Positions 26,576-35,250 of a stretch of 64,000 nt of DNA are shown one piece after another. The position numbers and the translations under genes were made by a program. The DNA is from Bacillota bacterium. Its GTDB lineage: Bacteria; Bacillota; Clostridia; Acetivibrionales; JAEZXR01. The notes under the pieces were generated by a model. That model worked only from the letters and a program-made list of their open reading frames with translations, made no database searches and was not told where the DNA came from. The stretch lies in NCBI GenBank assembly GCA_023419605.1, contig JAEZXR010000041.1, positions 28,092-92,091 on the forward strand. Reading direction: 5' to 3'. Position 1 is the first letter of the stretch; each line of letters opens with the position of its first letter.

Positions 26576-28186
26576 TTGAAAAACGGACAGTCTTTCTTAA
26601 AGGGTGTAGTGCTTCTTACCGCAGCGGGAATCATAGTAAAACTTATCGGTTTCATATACAGGGTTATACTGACCAATCTCCCGGGTTACGGGGATGAAGG
26701 AAACGGAATCTATGGGGCAGGATATCAAGTATATATGATCCTGTTTGTGCTCTCAACCACAGGCTTCCCCGCTGCCATCTCAAAAATGGTGGCGGAGAAA
26801 ATGGCAGTGAGAGACTGGCGGGGAGCTCATAAAATATTCAAAGTCTCTTTAGTACTTTTAGCGTGTATCGGTTTTACGTCATCCGCCGTATTTTTTATGG
26901 CTTCCCGGCATATTGCCCAATGGATCGCGAATCCCAGGACCGTGTATACCATGATGGCCATATCACCCACCATCTTCTTTGTTTCCATTATGGCTGTATT
27001 CCGAGGCTACTTTCAAGGCATGCAGGATATGCGGCCGCAGGCCAATTCCCAGATTGTCGAGCAGGTAGCCAAAACAGGTATTACGATTTTATTGGCATAC
27101 CTGCTGCTGCCCTATGGCGTTGAATTGGCTGCGGCCGGTGCTACCCTTGGGACCACCCTGGGCGCTGCCACAGGCGCTGCTTACCTGTGTAACCTGTATA
27201 AAAGGAGAAAAGGCCAACTGCGCAAAAATATACGAGACTTTTGTACTCCCTGTAAACAGGAGGGGACTGCTACCATTATCCGAAAGCTGCTAAAGCTGGC
27301 AGTACCGATTTCCCTGGGTGCTGCGGTTCTTACCATTGGAAATCTCGTAGACCTGGCTACCGTCATGCCGCAGTTGGAGAGAGCTGGGTTCAGCAATCAA
27401 AACGCCAACCAGCTCTATGGCATACTGACAGGAAAATGTTATGTCCTCACCCATTTTCCCGTGACGGTGAATGTGGCCCTGGCTACCAGTCTTGTACCTG
27501 CCATTGCAGCTTCCATGGCAATTAAGGATTTCCGTACCGTAAGGGACAAGATTGAAACATCGTTGAAATGGAGCATGCTGATCGGTCTTCCGTCTTCCGC
27601 CGGGATTGCTATTCTGGCGCAGCCCATTCTGGAGCTTCTTTTTCCAGGAACCAGCGAAGGAGCGTATTTGCTGGTTCTAAGCGCCATGACCATTGTGTTT
27701 ATCGGAATGACCCAAACTCTTTCCGGGATCATGCAGGGACTGGGCCATGCAGCCATTCCTGCCATAAGCTTTTTCATCGGAGCCGTGGTAAAGTTAATCA
27801 TTAATTTTACCCTGGTCCCTGTTCCGCACATTAATATAAAAGGGGCCGTATATGGAACCATCGCCTGTTATATACTATCCACGATAATAAATTTTAGCGT
27901 GCTGGTAATAAAGTTTAAGTTGAATTTAAATCTCTATAACCTTATAATTAAACCCATAGTGGCAACATTTGTCATGGGGATTGCCACCTATTACGGCTAT
28001 GGCTTTCTTTTAAACATAACGGGGAGTAATGCGATTGCAACCTTGGGGTCCATAGCAGCAGCTGTTGTGGAATTTGGATTTACGATCCTTATTCTGGGGG
28101 GGATCAATGAGAGGGAACTGACGGTGCTGCCTTTGGGCAGGAAGCTGTCGGCGGCCCTTGTGAGGATGAATATAATAAGGAGATAA
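26576..28186 (+). CDS. spoVB: Stage V sporulation protein B / MurJ-like flippase
   Basis: 536 residues, about 14 membrane helices, MVF/polysaccharide-transport superfamily. The N-terminus (FLKGVVLLTAAGIIVKLIGFIYRVILTN, in part) and YGAGYQVYMILF are typical of SpoVB. It is thought to move lipid-linked precursors during spore cortex synthesis. TTG start with GCAGGGAG upstream. It is followed by mazG after 4 bp, the usual order in spore-formers, so both are cotranscribed. Confidence 0.92.
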   Translation: MKNGQSFLKGVVLLTAAGIIVKLIGFIYRVILTNLPGYGDEGNGIYGAGYQVYMILFVLSTTGFPAAISKMVAEKMAVRDWRGAHKIFKVSLVLLACIGFTSSAVFFMASRHIAQWIANPRTVYTMMAISPTIFFVSIMAVFRGYFQGMQDMRPQANSQIVEQVAKTGITILLAYLLLPYGVELAAAGATLGTTLGAATGAAYLCNLYKRRKGQLRKNIRDFCTPCKQEGTATIIRKLLKLAVPISLGAAVLTIGNLVDLATVMPQLERAGFSNQNANQLYGILTGKCYVLTHFPVTVNVALATSLVPAIAASMAIKDFRTVRDKIETSLKWSMLIGLPSSAGIAILAQPILELLFPGTSEGAYLLVLSAMTIVFIGMTQTLSGIMQGLGHAAIPAISFFIGAVVKLIINFTLVPVPHINIKGAVYGTIACYILSTIINFSVLVIKFKLNLNLYNLIIKPIVATFVMGIATYYGYGFLLNITGSNAIATLGSIAAAVVEFGFTILILGGINERELTVLPLGRKLSAALVRMNIIRR

Positions 28187-28190
28187 ACAT

Positions 28191-28991
28191 ATGTTGAAGG
28201 ACCGATATGAATTTCAGGACTTACTGGAAATAATGCAGGTTTTGCGGAGAGAGGACGGATGTCCCTGGGACAGGGAACAGACCCATGAGAGCCTGAAAAA
28301 ATACCTGATTGAAGAAACCTATGAGGTACTGGAAGCCATTGACCTGAAGGATAAGGCCAAGGTGGCGGATGAACTGGGGGATCTGCTGCTGCAGATTGTG
28401 TTCCATGCCCAAATCGGTGCAGAGGAAAAAACCTTCGATATCAACGATGTCATCACTGCCATCTGTCGTAAAATGATTTTACGGCATACCCATGTGTTCG
28501 GAGAGGACAAGGCGGAAACTGCAGAGGATGTCCTGCAGAATTGGGAGGCTATTAAGAAAAAGGAGAAAGGCATCGAATCCCAGACGCAGGTATTAAAGGA
28601 TGTACCGGCAAATCTCCCCGCTCTGATGCGGAGTTACAAGGTACAGCAGAAAGCGGCTCAGGTTGGTTTTGACTGGGAGCATATAAAAGATGTGTTTGAT
28701 AAGGTGGATGAAGAAATTAATGAACTCAGAGATGTATATACGAGTAAAAATATGGAAAGAATAACGGATGAGATGGGAGATGTGTTTTTTGCCCTGGTCA
28801 ACCTGTCAAGGTTTCTGAAAGTTCAGCCGGAACTGGCCCTTACCGGTACCATCAATAAGTTTATCAACCGGTTTGAGTACATTGAAAGGGAAGCCGCCAA
28901 GGAAGGTAGAAAACTGGAGGAAATGACGCTGGCAGAGATGGACGTGCTGTGGAACAAGGCGAAAATACATATAATCCAGGAAAATGGTTAA
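28191..28991 (+). CDS. mazG: Nucleoside triphosphate pyrophosphohydrolase MazG
   Basis: 266 residues with two MazG domains. The first has the motif WDREQTHESLKKYLIEETYEVLEA and ELGDLLLQIVFHA, where the E-x-x-E and E-x-x-D residues bind Mg2+. The second has EINELRD and EMGDVFFALVN. MazG removes aberrant NTPs or (p)ppGpp-related nucleotides. Start ATG 28191, 4 bp after spoVB. It is the upstream member of the conserved mazG-hup-rqcP-yabP group. Confidence 0.95.
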   Translation: MLKDRYEFQDLLEIMQVLRREDGCPWDREQTHESLKKYLIEETYEVLEAIDLKDKAKVADELGDLLLQIVFHAQIGAEEKTFDINDVITAICRKMILRHTHVFGEDKAETAEDVLQNWEAIKKKEKGIESQTQVLKDVPANLPALMRSYKVQQKAAQVGFDWEHIKDVFDKVDEEINELRDVYTSKNMERITDEMGDVFFALVNLSRFLKVQPELALTGTINKFINRFEYIEREAAKEGRKLEEMTLAEMDVLWNKAKIHIIQENG

Positions 28992-29070
28992 AATGAATGT
29001 ATACAAACACTGGGAAATAGGCAATAAATTATATACAAAGTAAAAAATACCAAAGGAGAGTAGAAAAACC

Positions 29071-29346
29071 ATGAATAAAGGTGAATTAATTGCCAGTATG
29101 AGTGAAAAAGGCGAATTGTCAAAAAAGGATGCGGAAAAGGCATTGAATGCATTTATCGACAGTGTACAGGAAGCGCTGGTAAACGGCGACAAAGTACAGT
29201 TGGTGGGCTTTGGTTCCTTTGAAGTAAGAGAAAGAGCAGAAAGAAAAGGCAGAAACCCACAGACAAAAACCGAAATCTTAATCCCTGCATCAAAGTCACC
29301 TGTTTTTAAGGTAGGAAAGGCTTTGAAGGACGCTATAAATCAATAA
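29071..29346 (+). CDS. hup: HU-type DNA-binding protein
   Basis: 91 residues, the normal HU length. The helical dimer part is followed by the beta-arm motif GFGSFEVRERAERKGRNPQT. It coats and bends chromosomal DNA as a homodimer. ATG follows AAAGGAGAG. It has its own upstream gap after mazG and is followed by repeat copy C, which may act as a hairpin between it and rqcP. Confidence 0.97.
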   Translation: MNKGELIASMSEKGELSKKDAEKALNAFIDSVQEALVNGDKVQLVGFGSFEVRERAERKGRNPQTKTEILIPASKSPVFKVGKALKDAINQ

Positions 29347-29351
29347 GGCGC

Positions 29352-29442
29352 CATAAAATAATTACATAGTCTTTTTTGCGGGCCCGCCGTTATCTCAATG
29401 AAGGGTGCTGCAAAAGGACAGGCTGTGTTATTATTTTATAAG
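29352..29442. repeat. Palindromic repeat, copy C
   Basis: 91-bp inverted repeat: CATAAAATAATTACA at the left pairs with TGTGTTATTATTTTATA at the right around CTTTTTTGCGGGCCCGCC...GAAGGGTGCTGCAAAA. It begins 5 bp after the hup stop codon, so it could act as a 3' stem-loop for hup mRNA. Confidence 0.7.
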
Positions 29443-29531
29443 ACCTGAGGCGTAAATGATGGCTGTGGGTGATAGGAGCCCGCAGCCTTTTGTTTTTCAG
29501 GACCAATGTAAATACAAGGGGGATTGTACCA

Positions 29532-29771
29532 ATGAGGATGGACAAATATTTAAAAAATTCCAGACTGATAAAAAGACGTACGCTTGCGGCCGAGGCCTGT
29601 GGACAAGGGAAAATAACCATAAATGGAAAGGTAGCGAAGCCCAGCTCGGAAGTAAAGGTGGGAGACATGATTGAAATCCAGTTTGGAACCGGTACTACAA
29701 AAGTAGAAGTTACGGCTGTATCGGAGCATGTTACAAAAGACAGCTCCAAGGAGATGTATGAGCTCCGGTAG
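29532..29771 (+). CDS. rqcP: RqcP (S4-domain ribosome quality control protein)
   Basis: 79 residues from ATG 29532 (AAGGGGG upstream). It is a single S4 RNA-binding domain: MRMDKYLKNSRLIKRRTLA, then GKITINGKVAKPSSEVKVGD. This is the protein formerly called YabO/Hsp15-like, which helps RqcH add alanine tails to stalled nascent chains on 50S subunits. Position between hup and yabP is as in other spore-formers. A terminator follows. Confidence 0.92.
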   Translation: MRMDKYLKNSRLIKRRTLAAEACGQGKITINGKVAKPSSEVKVGDMIEIQFGTGTTKVEVTAVSEHVTKDSSKEMYELR

Positions 29772-29790
29772 AGATAGACTATATTAGGAT

Positions 29791-29830
29791 AAAAAATAAC
29801 CTTTAGAATCGTTCTAAAGGTTATTTTTTT
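29791..29830 (+). terminator. Terminator of hup-rqcP
   Basis: AAAAAATAACCTTTAGAA pairs with TTCTAAAGGTTATTTTTTT. Confidence 0.9.
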
Positions 29831-29911
29831 ATTTGTACATGCATATTAATTTTATGTGGAGTAGTATTTGTACTCTGGAGAAGTAGGGGAAATAGCGACG
29901 GGGGGATTAGA

Positions 29912-30202
29912 ATGGTTGAAGATAAAAAGACGATGAAGCCGAAAGTTCAGAACCTTATACTGGAAAGTCGGGAGAGACTGAGTATCACCGGAGTGATCGA
30001 CGTGGAAAGCTTTAATGATGAATGCATTATTGTAGATACAGAATTAGGTGTTCTCGCCATAAGAGGAGAGGATTTGCACATCAGTAAACTGAACCTTGAC
30101 AGTTCGGAATTAAATGTCGAAGGTGATATTGTCAGTCTGGAATACAGTGATACTGAAGGCTCCAGGGGAAAAGGCGGCTTCTTCGGAAGACTTTTCAAGT
30201 AG
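29912..30202 (+). CDS. yabP: Sporulation protein YabP
   Basis: 96 residues, YabP/YqfC family. Marks: NLILESRERLSITGVIDVESFND and LGVLAIRGEDLHISKLNL. In Bacillus it is needed for spore coat and cortex assembly. ATG start with GGGGG 7 nt upstream. It follows a terminator and has yabQ 17 bp downstream, so it starts a sporulation operon; a mother-cell sigma-factor promoter is expected but I could not identify one with confidence. Confidence 0.92.
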   Translation: MVEDKKTMKPKVQNLILESRERLSITGVIDVESFNDECIIVDTELGVLAIRGEDLHISKLNLDSSELNVEGDIVSLEYSDTEGSRGKGGFFGRLFK

Positions 30203-30219
30203 AAGGCCGGTGATGTAGA

Positions 30220-30729
30220 TTGCCGACGGTAGTGGGTAGCCAGGTTCATATATTTTTGTGGTCTGTTCTGGGAGGAGCGGCCATAGGCTTTATTTATGAC
30301 CTTTTTCGGATCAAGAGAAGGACCATTAAAACAGGTGCACTGCTTACCTGGCTGGAAGACTTTCTTTACTGGGTACTGGTGGCATTGATTATGTTCCTGG
30401 TCGTTTACTATAGTAACGACGGAGAGATAAGAGGGTATATCTTTCTGGGAACTGCCATCGGAGTTGTTTTATATGCACTCCTGTTAAGTAAGATTGTAAT
30501 TAAAACATCCATGTTTATTATTCATCTTATCGGCAAGATTTGTCGTACCCTCTGGAAGGTGATAACCTATCCGGTTAAAATCCTATTGAAAATCCTGGCG
30601 GTTCCGGGACGGTTCATAGCTAAAAAGACCTCGACGGCGGGCAGGAGAGTCAAAAGGTCAGGAAAAACCGTATTTGCCAAGGCATCGAATTGGGGTAGAA
30701 TTTTTAAGCACATAAGAAAAAAAATATAG
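30220..30729 (+). CDS. yabQ: Spore cortex biosynthesis protein YabQ
   Basis: 169 residues with an N-terminal group of membrane helices (residues ~8-28, ~42-64, ~72-95) and a basic C-terminal tail. The YabQ signature LGGAAIGFIYDLFRIKRR is near the start. YabQ is a mother-cell membrane protein needed for cortex formation. TTG start at 30220. A hairpin (TTTACAT/ATGTAAA, 30744-30780) lies between this gene and divIC. Confidence 0.92.
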   Translation: MPTVVGSQVHIFLWSVLGGAAIGFIYDLFRIKRRTIKTGALLTWLEDFLYWVLVALIMFLVVYYSNDGEIRGYIFLGTAIGVVLYALLLSKIVIKTSMFIIHLIGKICRTLWKVITYPVKILLKILAVPGRFIAKKTSTAGRRVKRSGKTVFAKASNWGRIFKHIRKKI

Positions 30730-30803
30730 CACCGCGGCAGGAATTTACATGGAAATATAGAATTACTATATTTATGTAAAGTTTCAAGCCGGGGGGTGCC
30801 AGC

Positions 30804-31082
30804 GTGAGTAAAGGGAAAAAACCCAAGCTGGGTTTGATCGTAACAGCAGTCATTGCAGGCTATTTTATATACACGATAGCCGGACAGGAAAGTTTGTTGA
30901 ACAAAAAACAGAATGAAAAGAAACGGATTGAGGCTAGCATCGAAGAGCAGAAACAGTTGAACGAAGATCTCAAGAAGCAAAAGGAAGAGGTCAACAGTGA
31001 CCAGTACATAGAGAGAGTCGCCAGGGAAAAACTGGGGATGGTTAAACCGGGGGAAAAGGTATTTTCAGATGTAAATAAGTAA
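30804..31082 (+). CDS. divIC: Septum formation initiator DivIC/FtsB family
   Basis: 92 residues. One membrane helix (~8-27) is followed by a coiled coil (~33-66) and the typical ending YIERVAREKLGMVKPGEKVF. The protein is part of the divisome core with FtsL and DivIB. GTG start with GGGGGG upstream. Conserved position after yabQ. Confidence 0.92.
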   Translation: MSKGKKPKLGLIVTAVIAGYFIYTIAGQESLLNKKQNEKKRIEASIEEQKQLNEDLKKQKEEVNSDQYIERVAREKLGMVKPGEKVFSDVNK

Positions 31083-31176
31083 GGCACTGAAAAATAAGCG
31101 GACTTTTCAGAGTATCCATGCGGTACAGTAAAATTATGGACCCGGTTATTGCGTTGTAAGACTAAAACAGAACCAG

Positions 31177-31213
31177 GGCGGATGACTATTGAGAAATAGC
31201 CATCTGCTTTTTT
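31177..31213 (+). terminator. Hairpin terminator after divIC
   Basis: GCGGATGACTATT pairs imperfectly with AATAGCCATCTGC and is followed by seven T. It directly precedes the second copy of the structured element. Confidence 0.65.
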
Positions 31214-31217
31214 ATCG

Positions 31218-31335
31218 CCCAGGAAAGTTCTCTTTCCTGAACGGTAAAACCATTGAATTTATGCGCGTGCCAGCTTTTCCTCGTGCTTCGGAGAGGCCAA
31301 ATGTGCAAACAAAAGTGGTAAAGCCACCTTTTTTA
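31218..31335 (+). ncRNA. Structured intergenic element, copy 2
   Basis: Same order of hairpins as at 23033: CCAGGAAA-GTTCTC-TTTCCTG (31219-31239), then TTGAATTTATGCGCGT with a distal partner ATGTGCA around a CCTC/GAGG hairpin with loop TGCTTCGG, then AAAAGTGG-TAAAG-CCAC (31311-31327). The last stem differs from copy 1 by a C-G to T-A exchange. It lies in the 409-bp gap between divIC and the S1-domain gene, downstream of a terminator. The open frame across it is not a gene. Confidence 0.5.
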
Positions 31336-31491
31336 TTTGCCGGAAACTATATATTGGAAATTAAAGGTGCCGAAATGTCAACCCAAAAACGGCGGAAATT
31401 CTTTAATACCGCTGTAAGTAACGCTTGACGAAACTGTGTACTATACTATATAATCGAAGTACTTGAAAATGTAGGGAGGATTCTTTTTTAT

Positions 31492-31920
31492 ATGCTGGTT
31501 GAGGTAGGAAAAGTTGTTGAAGGAAAGATTACCGGCATTACCAATTTTGGGGCTTTCGTTCAGCTGCCTGATGGGAAGACGGGTCTGGTTCACATCTCTG
31601 AAGTTTCTGAAGAGTATGTAAAGGATATTAAAGCACATCTGAAGGAAAATCAAACTGTAAAAGTAAAGGTTATTTCCTTAAATGATAACGGCAAGATCGG
31701 GTTATCCATAAAAAAGGCACTTGAGCCCAAGCCGAGAATGCGATCCAGCAGGCCTGCAGATGTTGATTGGAATCACAATGGCGGAAGCAATTCAATGTCT
31801 TTTGAAGAACGCCTTGCGAAGTTCCTAAAGGATAGTGACGAGAGAATGCTGGACCTCAAAAGAAGTGTAGAATCCAAGAGAGGCAGCGGAGGCTATAGCA
31901 AACGGTCTGCTCAGTTTTAA
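31492..31920 (+). CDS. yabR: S1 RNA-binding domain protein (YabR-like)
   Basis: 142 residues. One S1 domain at residues 1-72 (VGKVVEGKITGITNFGAFVQL, then GLVHISEVSEEYVKDI and GKIGLSIKKA). The C-terminal half is charged and ends in a Ser/Gly/Arg-rich tail. Such proteins bind RNA and may act in translation; the exact role is not known. It is the usual last gene of this cluster, before tRNA genes and spoIIE. AGGGAGG precedes the ATG. Confidence 0.88.
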   Translation: MLVEVGKVVEGKITGITNFGAFVQLPDGKTGLVHISEVSEEYVKDIKAHLKENQTVKVKVISLNDNGKIGLSIKKALEPKPRMRSSRPADVDWNHNGGSNSMSFEERLAKFLKDSDERMLDLKRSVESKRGSGGYSKRSAQF

Positions 31921-31997
31921 TCCGTGTTTATGCATACCTCCTATGGTAAGGAAATGGGCTTATATCAAAGAGGGCATAAATTGGGCGTAAAAAGCTA

Positions 31998-32026
31998 TTG
32001 ACATTTAAGTTTCAATATTGTATACT
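31998..32026 (+). promoter_or_regulatory. Promoter of the tRNA-Leu/tRNA-fMet unit
   Basis: TTGACA (31998-32003), 17-nt spacer, TATACT (32021-32026). Confidence 0.85.
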
Positions 32027-32076
32027 ATGTTAGTCGCCGTTGACGGTGGCATAATTTAAATAGTTATTTTGTATGT

Positions 32077-32164
32077 GCTCGTGTGGCGGAACAGGCAGAC
32101 GCAACGGACTTAAAATCCGTCGGACTAATCCTCCGTGCCAGTTCGAGTCTGGCCACGAGCACCA
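32077..32164 (+). tRNA. tRNA-Leu (UAA)
   Basis: 88 nt with a long variable arm. Acceptor GCTCGTG/CACGAGC, discriminator A, encoded CCA. Anticodon stem ACGGA/TCCGT with loop CTTAAAA gives anticodon TAA. First gene of a two-tRNA unit. Confidence 0.95.
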
Positions 32165-32182
32165 AACAATTTTATATTATAT

Positions 32183-32259
<77 letters not shown>

Positions 32260-32260
32260 T

Positions 32261-32292
32261 AAAAAGTTTCTGAGATTTCAGAAACTTTTTTT
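32261..32292 (+). terminator. Terminator of the tRNA-Leu/fMet unit
   Basis: AAAAAGTTTCTGA pairs with TCAGAAACTTTTT. Confidence 0.9.
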
Positions 32293-32485
32293 ATTTTACA
32301 AGTTGAGCAGCAGATGTCTTTCGAACTTTTCAGATTGAAAGACTGCAAAGGTGAATTCTCTTAGTAATTTTTGCGGGTATAATCCATTTTCATTAGAATG
32401 TATTTCTATTGTAACTCCTTTGTAACGATAGGGGTGGAAAGATTTGCTACTATAAAATAGAAGTCATGAAGATGGAGGAATTTTT

Positions 32486-34015
32486 ATGCACAGGAAAAAG
32501 ATTATTGGATTAAGTTTGGCAGCGCTTATAGTAGTGAGTAGTCCGGCATATGCAGCGGAACCGAACAGTATAACAGCGGATGTAAAAGTTGTACCTGTCT
32601 CTGCCAAAGTTCCGGCAGAGGAAAAGGTTGATGTGGTAGTTGCCAAGGAAGATGCATCTGTATCCGAGTTTATAAAGATACATTTGAAGATACCGAAGGT
32701 TCAAGGCTTACAAGATGTTCTTTATCAGGAAAAACTCAATGCTTCCATCTTGGACCGGGCAATGAAGGAAGCGGAGAAGATGGAAGCCCAGGCAAAGGAA
32801 GCGGCAGTGGAAGCAGAAAAGGGAGGATGGACATTCCGGCCTTATGAACTGGATGTTTCCTATGAAGTAAAATCAAAAGGAGAGATTCTTTCCTTTACGG
32901 TGACTACCTACGCTTATATGGGGGGCGCGAACGGAATGCCCTGGATGGATTGCTACAACATCGATACGAAGCAGAACAGAGAAATCCAACTGCAGGAACT
33001 ATTTCGAGAGGGCGTGGATTATGAAAGCCTTCTGAACCAGCAAGTGTTCTCGGAAATTGAAGAACAAAAGAAAAAGTTTGAGGATGTATACTATTTTGAA
33101 GGCGATATGGGATTCAAGACCATTGCAGACCGGCAAGGGTATTATTTGCAGGATGGAAAGCTGGTGCTCAGCTTCTCAAAATACTCTATTGCTCCCGGCG
33201 CGGCAGGGATGCCGGAGTTTAAGATTCCGTTGTATGTCCTGGGACCAGCTTTGAAAAACTCCCAGCCGCTGATTGCGGAAGGAACCTACTATAACTACAG
33301 GTATAACTTCCAATTCAAAATTCCTCCTCTATGGAAGGACAAAGTGCAAGTGGTGGAAAGCTATGGGGTAAATGGGGCAAATATGGAGGTTGACTTCCTG
33401 TACGCTTCCCCAGAGGCAGAACCGAAGCAGCAGAGCCTGGGGACCCTATCCGTGGTAAATGCAGGAGATTACAAAGGGCAGGATGCTTCCAGAACTTATA
33501 AAATAGCGCAAACGGAAGCCTATGTTTATCTGGTCTCCCTTCCCCAGTCCAACATCTATAAACCGGAAAGCGAAGCTGCAAAGGAGTATGCGCAGTGTAA
33601 AGATGCTTTGGATGGAGTGGATGATCTTTTTAAGGTGGTTAATGTGAGGGATGAACTGGAAACTGCGGCACTGAATTACATAAAAATCAATAACAATACA
33701 GTTGCCCTTGAGAATCCTATTTATAGGCTGGACAACCGAACTGCCATGGTACCTCTTCGGCAGGTTGCGGAAGCCTTGGGGTATAGTGTAACCTGGAATG
33801 ATGAAAAGCAAATGATTGAATTGTCAAAAGGAGTTCAGTGGACAGCACTGAAAATCGGTGAAGATAATTACAGCTTTGCAAAAATGTTGATAAACCTGGG
33901 TACTGCTCCGGAGCTAAAGGATTCAAAAACTTACGTTCCCTTGAACTTTGTGACGAGGGTTTTACAGGCAGAAGTAATGGAGACAGAGACAGGAATGCTG
34001 AGTATAACGCAGTAA
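32486..34015 (+). CDS. Secreted DUF4163/DUF3298 protein with copper amine oxidase-like stalk domain
   Basis: 509 residues. Signal peptide 1-23 (cut after AYA). Residues ~55-160 look like the PdaC/DUF4163 domain and ~150-240 like DUF3298 (RsiV-like: CYNIDTKQNREIQLQELF). The C-terminal ~110 residues carry the copper amine oxidase N-terminal repeat fold, seen by YRLDNRTAMVPLRQVAEALGY and TYVPLNFVTRVL. Related proteins bind the cell wall or lysozyme, so this is a cell-surface protein, but no enzymatic residues are evident. Stand-alone between tRNA genes and the guanidine riboswitch. Confidence 0.75.
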   Translation: MHRKKIIGLSLAALIVVSSPAYAAEPNSITADVKVVPVSAKVPAEEKVDVVVAKEDASVSEFIKIHLKIPKVQGLQDVLYQEKLNASILDRAMKEAEKMEAQAKEAAVEAEKGGWTFRPYELDVSYEVKSKGEILSFTVTTYAYMGGANGMPWMDCYNIDTKQNREIQLQELFREGVDYESLLNQQVFSEIEEQKKKFEDVYYFEGDMGFKTIADRQGYYLQDGKLVLSFSKYSIAPGAAGMPEFKIPLYVLGPALKNSQPLIAEGTYYNYRYNFQFKIPPLWKDKVQVVESYGVNGANMEVDFLYASPEAEPKQQSLGTLSVVNAGDYKGQDASRTYKIAQTEAYVYLVSLPQSNIYKPESEAAKEYAQCKDALDGVDDLFKVVNVRDELETAALNYIKINNNTVALENPIYRLDNRTAMVPLRQVAEALGYSVTWNDEKQMIELSKGVQWTALKIGEDNYSFAKMLINLGTAPELKDSKTYVPLNFVTRVLQAEVMETETGMLSITQ

Positions 34016-34099
34016 TGAACAGATAGTAGACGGGGAAAGCAGCTGGTTGCCATTGACAAGGAAATAAGAATGGCAGATAATGAAGAGGTTCATTTTTAG

Positions 34100-34223
34100 T
34101 TTTCTAGGGTTCCGCAGTAGTAAGCTGGTCAGGTCCAAGAGAAAACGCACAGCCGCTGGCTGTGATCACGGAGGGATAAAAGCCCGGGAGAATATCGTTA
34201 GGATATTCTCCCGGGCTTTGTTG
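34100..34223 (+). promoter_or_regulatory. Guanidine-I (ykkC) riboswitch with terminator
   Basis: Conserved blocks of the class are present in order: CTAGGGTTCCGC (34104), CTGGTC-GGTCCAAGAGA, and ACGGAGGGATAAAAGCCCGG (34168-34187). The last block flows into the hairpin GCCCGGGAGAATATC/GATATTCTCCCGGGC followed by TTTGTTGTT, which is the expression platform. Guanidinium binding should prevent the terminator and switch on the exporter gene 28 bp downstream. Confidence 0.92.
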
Positions 34224-34250
34224 TTATTATAGAATAAAGGAGGGGATAAT

Positions 34251-34571
34251 ATGGCGTGGATTAGTTTGATTATTGCCGGACTTTTGGAGGTTGTGTGGGC
34301 AGTGGGACTTAAGTACACCGAAGGCTTCAGTCGACTGGTACCGAGTATAGTAACCGTAGGAGGGATGATTGCCAGTTTCTTTTTTCTATCCCTGGCACTG
34401 AAAAGCTTGCCACTGGGTACTGCCTATGCCGTTTGGACCGGTATCGGTACCATCGGTACCGTGACCCTCGGGATGATCTTCTTTAAGGAACCCGTAGATA
34501 TGGTACGAATCCTTTTTATCATGACCATCATCGTCGGGATTACCGGTTTGAAGGTGACAGCCGGACATTAA
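34251..34571 (+). CDS. gdx: SMR family guanidinium exporter (Gdx/SugE type)
   Basis: 106 residues, four membrane helices, small multidrug resistance family. The conserved Glu of helix 1 is present in GLLEVVWAVGLKYTEGF, and the wording LEVVWAVGLK is of the Gdx (SugE) subtype rather than the EmrE drug-export subtype. Gdx proteins export guanidinium in exchange for protons as dual-topology dimers. The guanidine-I riboswitch directly upstream strongly supports this role. ATG with AAAGGAGGGG upstream; a terminator follows. Confidence 0.93.
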   Translation: MAWISLIIAGLLEVVWAVGLKYTEGFSRLVPSIVTVGGMIASFFFLSLALKSLPLGTAYAVWTGIGTIGTVTLGMIFFKEPVDMVRILFIMTIIVGITGLKVTAGH

Positions 34572-34583
34572 TGTGGTGGCCAA

Positions 34584-34625
34584 TGAATAAAGGCTTATAA
34601 ATTCTAAGTTTATAGGCCTTTATTC
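34584..34625 (+). terminator. Terminator of gdx
   Basis: GAATAAAGGC...TATAAA pairs with TTTATA...GCCTTTATTC. Confidence 0.75.
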
Positions 34626-34679
34626 AATAAAATTTAAAGAAGAATGCATAAAACTGCACAAAACGGGAAAAAATACTTA

Positions 34680-34708
34680 TTGCATCAGTAGGAAAGCTGT
34701 GCTATACT
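34680..34708 (+). promoter_or_regulatory. Promoter of second tRNA-fMet
   Basis: TTGCAT (34680-34685), 17-nt spacer, TATACT (34703-34708). Confidence 0.75.
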
Positions 34709-34736
34709 TACTGTGTTAGACAAAAACTTTATATAT

Positions 34737-34813
<77 letters not shown>

Positions 34814-34814
34814 T

Positions 34815-34848
34815 AAAAAGCTTGCAGAGTTTTCTGCAAGCTTTTTTG
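34815..34848 (+). terminator. Terminator of second tRNA-fMet
   Basis: AAAAAGCTTGCAGA pairs with TCTGCAAGCTTTTTT. Confidence 0.9.
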
Positions 34849-34869
34849 TTGCATATAGGAAATTGTTTT

Positions 34870-35232
34870 TTAGTTCGCCTCGCAGTGGGCTTGTCGGTCT
34901 GACTTTTCTTTCACATTATATTTATGCTTTATAAATTCGACATACTCTGCTACCTGATCGAGGGCTTCCTGTGGCAACCCTGCCACATCTAATCTAGGAG
35001 TTATATCTGCTTCGCGTTGAAGAGCCTCCTGGAGGTTTCTTATATCCGAGTGGCCCAGGAGATAGTCTACGGAAACACCAAATAGCACAGCCAGCTGCTT
35101 CAACATCGCAGTATCCGGTTCCCGGGTGCTGTTTTCATAGCTGCTGATGGTCTGCTGCGATAGACCGAATCGATTTGCCAGCTCTTCCTGGCTTAATTTG
35201 GCTTCTTTTCTAAGGTCACGAATTCGAATCAT
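34870..35232 (-). CDS. XRE family transcriptional regulator
   Basis: 120 residues from ATG 35232 (GGAGGG 6 nt upstream). The Cro/CI-type HTH covers residues ~5-60: RDLRKEAKLSQEELANRFGLSQQTISSYENSTREPD. The following VDYLLGHSD is a common end of this domain. The C-terminal ~45 residues are probably for dimerisation. It is a single gene with its own promoter and nearby palindromes, so it likely represses itself. Target genes are unknown; the small gene at 35461 is a candidate. Confidence 0.88.
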   Translation of the reverse strand: MIRIRDLRKEAKLSQEELANRFGLSQQTISSYENSTREPDTAMLKQLAVLFGVSVDYLLGHSDIRNLQEALQREADITPRLDVAGLPQEALDQVAEYVEFIKHKYNVKEKSDRQAHCEAN

Positions 35233-35250
35233 GGTAATCCCTCCGATTCT

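Noticed and set aside
31189..31428. 79-codon open frame between divIC and the S1 gene
   Set aside because: It crosses the structured element, whose other copy at 23033 does not keep the frame, and has no ribosome site.
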